Assembly (NCBI GenBank): GCA_937923255.1
Contig: CALAIL010000003.1
Span: 1 to 14,946, forward strand
Length of the DNA: 14,946 nucleotides
Reading direction: 5' to 3'
Source of the DNA: an uncultured Propionivibrio sp.
GTDB lineage: Bacteria > Pseudomonadota > Gammaproteobacteria > Burkholderiales > Rhodocyclaceae
Shown here: positions 8,457 to 14,832 of the stretch, one piece after another
Layout: the number at the start of each line of letters is the position of its first letter
How positions within the stretch are numbered: position 1 is the first letter of the stretch
The notes under the pieces: generated by a model
The model's database searches: none
What the model was told of the DNA's origin: nothing
The model's input: only the letters and a program-made list of their open reading frames with translations
Made by a program: the position numbers and the translations under genes

Positions 8457-10514
8457 ATGGCGCATCCGGATCGAATTGTTCTCAGCGTGCGCGATTTGCG
8501 CGTCGGTTTCGCCGGTGAGGCGGGGGTGTCGAATGGCGCGCGGCGCACACGCCCCGTCGTCGACGGCATCTCCTTCGAAGTCTCGGCGGGCGAAACGCTG
8601 GCGCTGCTCGGCGAATCGGGCTGCGGCAAGTCGGTCACGGCGCTTTCCCTGCTGCGCCTGCTGCCGCCGAATGCCCGCCTGCTCGGCGGCGAGGTTCATT
8701 TTGCCGGGCGTGAGTTGCTGGGCTTGCCGGAAGCGGACATGCGCGCCGTGCGCGGCGGCGGCATCGCCATGATTTTCCAGGAACCGGCGACCAGTCTCAA
8801 TCCGGTGCTGACCATCGGCCGGCAGATCGGCGAGGCGCTGGAAAAACACGCTGGATTGCGCGGCGGCGCAGTGCGCGCTCGCGCGCTCGAATTGCTCGAT
8901 GCGGTCGGTATTGCCGACGCGGCGCGGCGGCTCTCCGAATATCCGTTCCAGCTATCCGGCGGGATGAAGCAGCGGGTGATGATCGCCATTGCGCTCGCCG
9001 GTTCGCCGCGCCTGCTCATTGCCGACGAACCGACGACGGCGCTCGATGTGACGATTCAGGCGCAGATTCTCGACCTGCTCTGCCAGATCCAGCGTGAGCG
9101 CGGCATGGGCATGCTGCTGATTACCCACGATCTGGGCGTTGCCGCGCGCATGGCGCAGCGCATCGGCGTCATGCGCGCGGGCGTGCTGATCGAAACCGCC
9201 GCGCATGAAAGTTTTTTCAGCCGGCCGCGCCATCCCTACACGCAGCGCCTCTTCGCCGCGCTGCCCGACGCCTCGTGGCGACGCGGGCGCGATGATCGCC
9301 TTGAATATGGCGAAAACGAAGAAAACACCACGCGAAACACCATGCGCATGGGATGCCCGGAAGCCCGCGTCCCACGGGCATCTCAGGGCACCCCCTCTGG
9401 AAAGCCCGTGGATACTGGGCTAGCGGGCCATGCCACGGCCGATGCCGCCAGGGATGCGATGGCGGATGATCTGGCCGACCTTGCGGCCGATGGTGCGGTG
9501 GATGGCGCGGCGTGGATGGATGGCCTGGCCACTGCCGATGCGGTGGCTCGCGCCGGACTGCCCGTGCCCGATGCCGCGCCCAATGTCGCGCCAGACGCTG
9601 CGCCTGATCTGGCGCCAGACCCGACGCCGCTGCTCCTTGCCGTGACCGATCTGCACGTGCATTTCCCCATCCGGCGCGGCCTCCTGCGGCGCGTTGTGGG
9701 GCATGTCAAAGCGGTCGATGGCGTTTCGCTGACCTTGCGGCGCGGGCGCACGCTGGCGCTGGTCGGTGAGTCGGGCAGCGGCAAGACGACGGCCGGCAAG
9801 GCGATCCTGCAACTGCTGCGGCCTGGCGGCAACGTCCGGGTGGAAGGCAGCGTCCGGCTGGACGGCCGGGAGCTGGTCGGCCAGTCGCGCGCGGCCTTGC
9901 GCCCGGCACGGCGGCGTATGCAGATGGTGTTTCAGGATCCGTTCGCCTCGCTCAACCCGCGCCTGCCGGTCGGCGAAATCATTGCTGAGGGCATGCGGGC
10001 GCTCGGTGTCGGCGGCGAAGGAAGCGGCGCCGCGCAGTCGGCCGAATGTGCCGCCGCCGTTGCCGCGCTGCTGGCGCAGGTGGGTCTGCCAGAAGATGCG
10101 GCCTGGCGCTATCCGCACGAATTTTCCGGCGGTCAGCGCCAGCGCATCGCTATCGCCCGCGCCCTGGCCGTGCAGCCGGATCTAATCATTTGCGATGAGC
10201 CGACTTCCGCTCTCGATGTGCTGGTGCAGTCACAGATTCTCGATCTGCTCAGATCCTTGCAGGAAAGGCTGGGGCTGACCTATCTGTTCATCACGCACAA
10301 CCTTGCCGTCGTCGATGCGCTGGCGCACGAGGTGGCGGTAATGTACCGCGGCCGCATCGTCGAACAGGGGCCGGTCGATGCGGTGCTGCGCAGGCCGCAG
10401 CATCCGTATACGCAGCGGCTGCTCGCCGCCGTGCTGGCGGTGCCGAAGCCGTTGCCGGCGCCTACGGCCGCGTGCGCGGACGCGCGCAAACAGGAAGCGG
10501 CAGGCGAGGGATGA
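8457..10514 (+). CDS. Fused double ATP-binding subunit of a peptide-type ABC transporter (YejF-like)
   Basis: A 685-residue cytoplasmic protein with two ABC ATPase domains that powers the importer. Domain 1 has Walker A GESGCGKS (residues 52-59), signature LSGGMKQR (from 166), Walker B LLIADEPTTALD (from 186) and His224. Domain 2 has Walker A GESGSGKTT (437-445), signature FSGGQRQR (from 556), Walker B LIICDEPTSALD (from 576) and His614. Each domain ends with an oligopeptide-type RxPxHPYTQRL tail. All catalytic residues are present in both. Start 8457 is chosen because MAHPDRIVLSVRDL begins the domain; the open frame extends 25 codons further. The linker (about residues 283-391) is unusually long. 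Residues 296-325 are encoded by an inverted copy of the palindromic repeat, and the rest is rich in Ala, Asp and Pro (PDAAPNVAPDAAPDLAP). Confidence 0.93.
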   Translation: MAHPDRIVLSVRDLRVGFAGEAGVSNGARRTRPVVDGISFEVSAGETLALLGESGCGKSVTALSLLRLLPPNARLLGGEVHFAGRELLGLPEADMRAVRGGGIAMIFQEPATSLNPVLTIGRQIGEALEKHAGLRGGAVRARALELLDAVGIADAARRLSEYPFQLSGGMKQRVMIAIALAGSPRLLIADEPTTALDVTIQAQILDLLCQIQRERGMGMLLITHDLGVAARMAQRIGVMRAGVLIETAAHESFFSRPRHPYTQRLFAALPDASWRRGRDDRLEYGENEENTTRNTMRMGCPEARVPRASQGTPSGKPVDTGLAGHATADAARDAMADDLADLAADGAVDGAAWMDGLATADAVARAGLPVPDAAPNVAPDAAPDLAPDPTPLLLAVTDLHVHFPIRRGLLRRVVGHVKAVDGVSLTLRRGRTLALVGESGSGKTTAGKAILQLLRPGGNVRVEGSVRLDGRELVGQSRAALRPARRRMQMVFQDPFASLNPRLPVGEIIAEGMRALGVGGEGSGAAQSAECAAAVAALLAQVGLPEDAAWRYPHEFSGGQRQRIAIARALAVQPDLIICDEPTSALDVLVQSQILDLLRSLQERLGLTYLFITHNLAVVDALAHEVAVMYRGRIVEQGPVDAVLRRPQHPYTQRLLAAVLAVPKPLPAPTAACADARKQEAAGEG
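9346..9430 (-). repeat. Palindromic repeat element inserted in frame in the ATPase linker
   Basis: The segment has two GCCC-N9-GGGC palindromes: 9363-9379 (loop GCGTCCCAC) and 9404-9420 (loop GTGGATACT), 41 bases apart. Its start, ATGCCCGGAAGCCCGCGT (from 9353), is the exact reverse complement of the right end of the array after tilS (14298-14315), so it is inverted relative to that array. GATGCCCG (9352-9359) also pairs perfectly with CGGGCATC (9375-9382). The reading frame passes through without a stop, adding about 28 residues beginning MGCPEARV. The same CPEARV peptide appears in the - strand translation of the 14.3 kb copy. Confidence 0.75.
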
Positions 10515-10555
10515 AGGGCGGGCGGGGAGGCCGGTACGGGTACAATAGACGCCCG

Positions 10556-10591
10556 TGAATCGCGGCTTGAATAGCGGCCTGAATCTCGGCT
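10556..10591 (+). repeat. Three imperfect 12-bp tandem repeats
   Basis: Three consecutive copies of TGAATNNCGGCY: TGAATCGCGGCT, TGAATAGCGGCC and TGAATCTCGGCT. They lie just after the candidate TACAAT box. A role as a protein binding site or simple slippage is equally possible. Confidence 0.6.
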
Positions 10592-10780
10592 TGGGCAACC
10601 CGGCCGGACGCAGGCGCTGTTCAAGGCGCGGCGGTGCGGCGGCGCAGCGGATGCCAGCCCAGCAGGCAAGCAGACCGATCGGCACGGGCGGCAGCGCTCA
10701 GCATAGGAATCGCAGGAGTGACAGGAATGGCAAAAATGCGCCGCAGAGGATGTTGCCGAGGTCGTTTTGCAAAGCTTGTG

Positions 10781-10810
10781 AAGATTGTCCAAGATTGTCC
10801 AAGATTGTCC
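10781..10810 (+). repeat. Three perfect 10-bp tandem repeats (AAGATTGTCC)
   Basis: AAGATTGTCC occurs three times without change, immediately head to tail, ending 46 bases before the ATG at 10857. A period of 10 bp puts each copy on about the same face of the helix. It may be an iterated binding site in the leader of the metallo-hydrolase gene or a slippage product. Confidence 0.85.
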
Positions 10811-10856
10811 GAATAGCCGTCTATCGTCTTTCAATCCACTTTCATCGTGAGATGCC

Positions 10857-11495
10857 ATGTCAATCAAATATCAGATCGTTCCCGTGACGCCGCTTGAGCA
10901 GAACTGCACCATTCTCTGGTGCGAGGAAACCCGCAAGGCGGCCATCGTCGATCCGGGCGGCGAAGTTCCGCGCATCGTCGCGGCCATTGAACAGCTGGGC
11001 GTGACGCCGGAAAAAATCCTGCTGACGCACGGGCATATCGACCATGCCGGCGGCGCGGCGGAGCTGGCTGAACGGCTCGGCGTGCCGATCGAAGGGCCGC
11101 AACGCGAGGATGCTTTTCTGCTCGACGGGTTGCCGGCGCAGGCGCGCGCCTACGGTTTTAGCGGCGTGCGGGCGGTGACGCCGGATCGCTGGCTGGAGGA
11201 CGGCGACACCGTGACGGTGGGCAACGCCACGCTGAAGGTGTTTCACTGCCCCGGACATACGCCCGGCCATGTCGTCTTTTTCGATGAGCCGGGCCGCATA
11301 CTGCTTTCCGGCGATGTGCTCTTTCAGGGGTCGATCGGGCGGACGGATTTCCCGCGCGGCGACTTCGATACCTTGATCGCGTCCATTCACCTCAAGCTCT
11401 GGCCGCTGGGCAACGATGTCGCCTTCATTTCCGGCCACGGGCCGATGTCGACGATTGGTCATGAACGGCGCTACAACCCATTCTGCGCCGGCTGA
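10857..11495 (+). CDS. MBL-fold metallo-hydrolase, YcbL/GloC (glyoxalase II-like) type
   Basis: A 212-residue cytoplasmic hydrolase of the metallo-beta-lactamase fold. The zinc-binding motif THGHIDH supplies His58, His60, Asp62 and His63; further ligands are His134 (CPGHTPGH), Asp153 (SGDVLF) and His194 (SGHGPMS). The opening PVTPLEQNCTILW and the ending GPMSTIGHERRYNPF are characteristic of the YcbL group, whose members hydrolyse S-lactoylglutathione or related thioesters. The usual C-terminal substrate domain of classical glyoxalase II is absent, which fits the short length. The start at 10857 matches the family N terminus, with only a weak ribosome site (GTGAG). The downstream glycosylase-fusion gene follows closely on the same strand, so they may be cotranscribed. 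The exact substrate is inferred from family only. Confidence 0.9.
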   Translation: MSIKYQIVPVTPLEQNCTILWCEETRKAAIVDPGGEVPRIVAAIEQLGVTPEKILLTHGHIDHAGGAAELAERLGVPIEGPQREDAFLLDGLPAQARAYGFSGVRAVTPDRWLEDGDTVTVGNATLKVFHCPGHTPGHVVFFDEPGRILLSGDVLFQGSIGRTDFPRGDFDTLIASIHLKLWPLGNDVAFISGHGPMSTIGHERRYNPFCAG

Positions 11496-11550
11496 ATCCG
11501 AAGCCGGCGCGCCCAGACCTGTGTCCGTTCCAGCGTCGATTGCCGCGCCC

Positions 11551-12585
11551 ATGACGGACGGCCCCTATCGGACTTACCAGCTGGTCATCCACATCGAGGC
11601 GCCTGTGCGCGTTGCCGTCGGCCGGCTGGGCACGTTCGACTTTCCGGCCGGCGATTACGTATATACCGGCAGCGCGAGGCGCAATCTGGAGGCGCGCATC
11701 GCCCGCCATCTCGCGCGGGCGAAGAAGTTTCACTGGCACATCGATTATCTGCTCGCCGCGCCGGGCGTGGCGATCTGCAAGGTGCATCGCCTGTCGGCGC
11801 CGGAGTGTGTGGTCAACCGGCAGCAGGCGGGTGAAATCGTCGTGCCGGGGTTTGGCGCGAGCGATTGCCGGGCGGGCTGCGGCAGCCATCTCAAGCGTCT
11901 GCCGGACGGCAGCATGGCGCATCATCGTCTCCGCCGCGATCGGTCTGAGCGCGCGGGCGAACAAGGCACCGCGCCGGCCTACTGGCGCGAGGCCTGCCAG
12001 GCGCTGTCCGCCGCCGATCCGGTCATGGCGGCAATCATCCGCCAGCACCCGATCGATTCGCTGATCTCGCGCGGCGATCCTTTCGGCACGCTGGCGCGTT
12101 CCATCGTCGGCCAGCAGATTTCAACCAAGGCCGCCGACAGCGTTTGGCGGCGCTTTGCCGCCGCGCTGCCTGCGGTAACGCCGGCGGCGGTGCTGGCGGC
12201 GGAAGCCGAGGTGCTGCGCGCCTGCGGGCTGTCCGCGCGCAAGCAGGAATATCTGACCGATCTGGCGCGCCATTTCAGCAAAGGCAGCATTCATACGAAT
12301 GACTGGCAGGCGATGACGGACGCCGACATCATCGCCGAGCTGACTTCGGTGCGCGGCATCGGCGTCTGGACGGCGGAAATGTTCCTGATCTTCAACCAGA
12401 TGCGTCCGGACGTCTTTCCGCTGGACGACATCGGCCTGCAAAAAGCGGCTGCCCAGCATTATGGCGGCGGCGAACGGCTCACGCGCAAACAGCTGACCTG
12501 CCTGGGCGAACGCTGGCGGCCGTGGCGCTCGGTGGCGACCTGGTATCTCTGGCGCAGCCTCGACCCGCTGCCGGTCGATTATTGA
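11551..12585 (+). CDS. Fusion protein: DUF123 (GIY-YIG-like) domain plus AlkA-type DNA-3-methyladenine glycosylase
   Basis: A 344-residue protein with two DNA-related modules in one uninterrupted frame. Residues 7-115 match DUF123 (PF01986, GIY-YIG superfamily): GRLGTFDFPAGDYVYTGSA, FHWHIDYLL, and the conserved cysteines in APECVVNR and GFGASDCRAGCGSHL. After a basic linker (about 117-140), residues 142-341 form an HhH-GPD base-excision glycosylase: DPFGTLARSIVGQQIS, the hairpin LTSVRGIGVWTAEM (264-277), the catalytic aspartate Asp293 in FPLDDIGLQKA, and RWRPWRSVATWYLWR near the end, as in AlkA. It should remove alkylated bases; whether the DUF123 part cuts DNA is unknown. The start is uncertain: 11551 fits the domain edge, while 11461 would overlap the preceding gene by 35 bases. 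tilS follows within about 40 bases. Confidence 0.9.
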   Translation: MTDGPYRTYQLVIHIEAPVRVAVGRLGTFDFPAGDYVYTGSARRNLEARIARHLARAKKFHWHIDYLLAAPGVAICKVHRLSAPECVVNRQQAGEIVVPGFGASDCRAGCGSHLKRLPDGSMAHHRLRRDRSERAGEQGTAPAYWREACQALSAADPVMAAIIRQHPIDSLISRGDPFGTLARSIVGQQISTKAADSVWRRFAAALPAVTPAAVLAAEAEVLRACGLSARKQEYLTDLARHFSKGSIHTNDWQAMTDADIIAELTSVRGIGVWTAEMFLIFNQMRPDVFPLDDIGLQKAAAQHYGGGERLTRKQLTCLGERWRPWRSVATWYLWRSLDPLPVDY

Positions 12586-12627
12586 AGCGCGTTTGCGTTG
12601 CAGGCAGCGGCCGGGGGCGACAGCGAA

Positions 12628-14205
12628 ATGCGGAAGACGGGCGAGGACAGCGTGACGAGCACAACGGCGAAGGCCGCTCCGGCCGCGCTTGTCGACGCGG
12701 CGCTGCGCCGCTTTTTCGCCGAGCATCCGCCGGTAGCGCGGCGCATTTGCGTTGCTCGTATTTGTGTTGCCCGAATTTGCGTTGCTTTTTCCGGCGGCAT
12801 CGATTCGGTTGTCCTGCTGCATGCGCTGCACCGTTACCGGCAGACGGCCGTGGCGGACGGTCAGGCGCCCAAAACCGGCGTGGGGCAGGCGTCAACGTCC
12901 GGTATTCCGGCGAATGAATCAGATGAGGCCAGCCCTGCCGGCCAGACGGCAGCGTTTGCGCTCTCGGCACTGCATGTGCATCATGGCCTCAGCCCGCATG
13001 CCGATGCGTGGGCGGATTTCTGCGCGGCCTTCTGCCGCAGTCTGGCGGTTCCGCTCAACATCGTCCGCGTCGAAGTGCAGCGCAACAGCGGCGAAGGCCT
13101 GGAAGCGGCAGCGCGGCGCGGCCGTTATCGCGCATTCGCCTCGGTCGATGCCGACTGGCTGGCGCTGGCGCACCACCGCGACGACCAAGCCGAAACGGCG
13201 CTGCTCAATCTGCTGCGCGGGGCGGGGGTTGCCGGCGCGGCCGGCATGCCGGCGCTTCGTGCGCTGCAAATCACTGGCGGCGGGCCGGAAAAAGGCGATC
13301 GCAGGGCCGCTGCAATCGAGCTGATCCGGCCGCTGCTGGCCGTGCCGCGCGCCGCGATCGAAAGCTATGCGGCCGAATACGGCTTGCATTGGGTCGATGA
13401 TGAAAGCAACGACAGTCGGCGTTTCCGCCGCAACTTCCTGCGCCACGAAATTTTGCCGGCGCTGGAAAAACCGTTCCCCGGCGCGCGTCAGGCGCTGGCG
13501 CGGGCGGCCGGGCATTTTGCCGAAGCGGCCGATCTGCTCGCCCAGCTGGCGCGGATCGACGCCGATGCGGCGCGCCTGCCGTCGGGACGCGTGGGGCTGG
13601 CGGCATTCAACCGCCTACCGCCGGCGCGCGCGCGCAATCTGCTGCGCCACCTGTGGGCAGAGGCCGGCTTCCGCCTGCCGGAGGCGCGCTGGCTGGAGGA
13701 AGCCTGCCGGCAACTGGCGGACTGCGCCCCTGGCGCGGAAACCTGCGTGACGACCGCGGAGGGCGAATTGCGCGTTTATCGCGGCGAACTGTATTGCCTG
13801 CCGCGCTGCGCGTTTGTCGCGCCGCAACCGGCCATCTGGTGCGGCGAGGCGGAAGTGGCGTGGGGATCGGGGCGCGTGCGTTTCGTACCCGCCGTTGGTA
13901 GCGGCATCGCCTGCCGTTGGCTGGAAAACATGCGGGCGGAAGGACGGAAAGAGTGGGCAACGCTGCGGGTGCGGCAGGGCGGCGAACGCTTCCGGCCGCA
14001 CATCAATCGCCCGCGCCGCGCCGTGCGCAATCTGCTTCAGGAAGCGGGCGTGCCGCCGTGGGAACGGATGCGGATGCCCCTGTTGTGGATCGACGGGCGG
14101 CTTGCCTGGGTAGGCGGACTGGGCGTCGAGGCCGGCTTTGCCTGCGCCCCCGGCGAACAGGGTGTGCTGCCGGTCTGGCAGGCCGCGCAAGCTTTGCAGC
14201 CCTGA
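12628..14205 (+). CDS. tilS: tRNA(Ile)-lysidine synthase TilS, with internal tandem repeat and insertion
   Basis: An enzyme of 525 residues from the ATG at 12628 (a TTG at 12598 is also open). It attaches lysine to C34 of the CAU-anticodon tRNA-Ile, so that it reads AUA, using ATP. The PP-loop SGGIDS is at residues 55-60. HVHHGLSPHADAW, HHRDDQAETALLNLLRGAG and RRNFLRHEILPAL are conserved TilS segments, and the C-terminal domain has LRVRQGGERFRP and RAVRNLLQEAGVPPWER. It is longer than the usual 430-460. The strand before the PP-loop is triplicated (RICVA three times, residues 39-53), and residues 73-110 form an insertion rich in Gly, Ala, Ser and Pro between the first helix and the second strand. 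All catalytic motifs are intact. The stop codon lies at the edge of the first repeat array. Confidence 0.93.
   Translation: MRKTGEDSVTSTTAKAAPAALVDAALRRFFAEHPPVARRICVARICVARICVAFSGGIDSVVLLHALHRYRQTAVADGQAPKTGVGQASTSGIPANESDEASPAGQTAAFALSALHVHHGLSPHADAWADFCAAFCRSLAVPLNIVRVEVQRNSGEGLEAAARRGRYRAFASVDADWLALAHHRDDQAETALLNLLRGAGVAGAAGMPALRALQITGGGPEKGDRRAAAIELIRPLLAVPRAAIESYAAEYGLHWVDDESNDSRRFRRNFLRHEILPALEKPFPGARQALARAAGHFAEAADLLAQLARIDADAARLPSGRVGLAAFNRLPPARARNLLRHLWAEAGFRLPEARWLEEACRQLADCAPGAETCVTTAEGELRVYRGELYCLPRCAFVAPQPAIWCGEAEVAWGSGRVRFVPAVGSGIACRWLENMRAEGRKEWATLRVRQGGERFRPHINRPRRAVRNLLQEAGVPPWERMRMPLLWIDGRLAWVGGLGVEAGFACAPGEQGVLPVWQAAQALQP
12742..12786 (+). repeat. Triple 15-bp tandem repeat inside tilS
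   Basis: Three consecutive 15-base units (12742-12756, 12757-12771, 12772-12786) differ only at third codon positions and each encode Arg-Ile-Cys-Val-Ala. The last unit runs into the PP-loop (AFSGGIDS). The unit length is a multiple of three, so the frame is kept. Confidence 0.9.
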
Positions 14206-14314
14206 AGCCCGCGTATTTAGGGCATCTCCAAGGGGGATGCTCTGAAGCCCTTATAAATAGGGCGTTTCAGGGGTGCCTACCCGGAAACGCCCAATCCACG
14301 CGGGCTTCCGGGCA
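14203..14314 (+). repeat. Palindromic repeat array A, starting at the tilS stop codon
   Basis: Three GCCC-N9-GGGC palindromes occur at 14207-14223, 14247-14263 and 14289-14305, 40 and 42 bases apart. The outer arms AAGCCCGCGT (14205-14214) and ACGCGGGCTT (14298-14307) are perfect inverted repeats, so the unit can close on itself. Inside, GCATCTCC (14222-14229) pairs with GGGGATGC (14233-14240), and GGGCGTTTC (14260-14268) pairs with GAAACGCCC (14284-14292). An alternative stem uses CCCGGAA..GCCC (14280-14292) with GGGCTTCCGGG (14302-14312) and excludes the previous one. The tilS TGA (14203-14205) is part of the shared left end. Confidence 0.8.
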
Positions 14315-14436
14315 TATTCTCTCGCCTATTCGATCACTACGAAGCGCCCAAAAACCCCTTAGGCGCAGCCGCAGGCGCGGGGCAGCTTGGCGGAAGTTAA
14401 GAGCTTGATTGTTTGAGCGCCGCGAGTTAATCAAGC
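14315..14436 (+). repeat. Composite repeat, copy 1 (after array A)
   Basis: Bases 14351-14428 match 14869-14946 along 78 bases, including an identical 32-base block that starts AAAACCCCTTAGGCGCAGCC. The preceding 36 bases (14315-14350) match 14833-14868 more weakly. Here the block is followed by a clear hairpin, GCTTGATT (14403-14410) with AATCAAGC (14429-14436), whose loop reads GTTTGAGCG..GCGAGTT. A similar TTTGAGCGNAGCGAGTT motif occurs, as I remember it, in dispersed intergenic repeats of several proteobacteria; I cannot verify that here. Confidence 0.75.
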
Positions 14437-14519
14437 CCGCTGCCGCACAGCGCAACGGCATCAAGAGAAGCCTCGCGGGGAAAGGTCAGCGCACAGGCTG
14501 TGGCAATTCCTATATTTAA

Positions 14520-14605
14520 AGTATCTCAGGGCGCCTGCCCGCTAGCCCGCGTATTTAGGGCACCTCCGGGGAGGTGCCTTGAAGCCCTTTATCCACGCGG
14601 GTTTC
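14520..14605 (+). repeat. Palindromic repeat array B (short form)
   Basis: A degenerate half module (14521-14548, with GGGC-GCCT-GCCC at 14529-14540) leads into the palindrome GCCCGCGTATTTAGGGC (14545-14561). Next comes a perfect hairpin, GGCACCTC (14559-14566) with GAGGTGCC (14571-14578), and an end palindrome with an 11-base loop (14584-14602). The outer arms AGCCCGCGT (14544-14552) and ACGCGGGTT (14595-14603) pair with one G-T. It lacks the middle modules present in arrays A and C. Confidence 0.75.
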
Positions 14606-14654
14606 GGAGCCTCTCCGACAAAAAAGAATTGGAAAAACGTGAGGGCGGAAGCGC

Positions 14655-14832
14655 AGGCACATCTTCCAAAAGAGGTAGCCTGAAGCCCGCGTATTTAGGG
14701 CATTTCCAAGTGGGGTGCTCTGAAACCCTTGTAAAAAGGGCGTCTCCAGACACCCTTCCCGAAAATGCCCTATTTATAAGGGCTCCAGAGGTGCCTGCCC
14801 GCAAAGCCCTACTCCACGCGGGCTTCCGGGCA
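14655..14832 (+). repeat. Palindromic repeat array C (long form)
   Basis: Four palindromes occur at 14685-14701, 14725-14741 (first base changed, ACCC), 14767-14783 and 14806-14823 (10-base loop), at intervals of 40, 42 and 39 bases. A degenerate module precedes them from 14655. The left end from 14679 (GCCTGAAGCCCGCGTATTTA) and the right end (CCACGCGGGCTTCCGGGCAT) equal those of array A apart from one extra C at the left junction of A. At the right end TGCCCG (14796-14801) and AAGCCC (14804-14809) pair with GGGCTT (14820-14825) and CGGGCA (14827-14832). An open frame crosses the array but shows no sign of being a gene. Confidence 0.8.

Larger units (their letters stand above)
10515..10856. 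other. Intergenic region upstream of the metallo-hydrolase gene
   Basis: These 342 bases hold no gene I can support. They contain a TACAAT hexamer at 10541-10546 that could serve as a -10 box, without a matching -35. They also contain two runs of short tandem repeats, annotated separately. An open frame from a GTG at 10555 crosses the region and runs into the next gene in another frame; its Gly/Asn and Arg-rich translation looks like chance. Promoter activity for the gene at 10857 is plausible but not shown. Confidence 0.4.

Noticed and set aside
10555..10887. A 110-codon open frame from a GTG, rich in Gly, Asn and Arg
   Set aside because: It has no ribosome site or known domain, is built partly from the short tandem repeats, and runs into the metallo-hydrolase gene in another frame.
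14203..14314. tRNA-like cloverleaf in array A
   Set aside because: A closing stem with internal hairpins looks cloverleaf-like, but no T-loop sequence, anticodon arm or CCA end can be placed.
14203..14832. CRISPR array
   Set aside because: The recurring part is a 17-nt palindrome with a changing loop, the intervening modules are related to each other and not unique spacers, and no cas gene is present.
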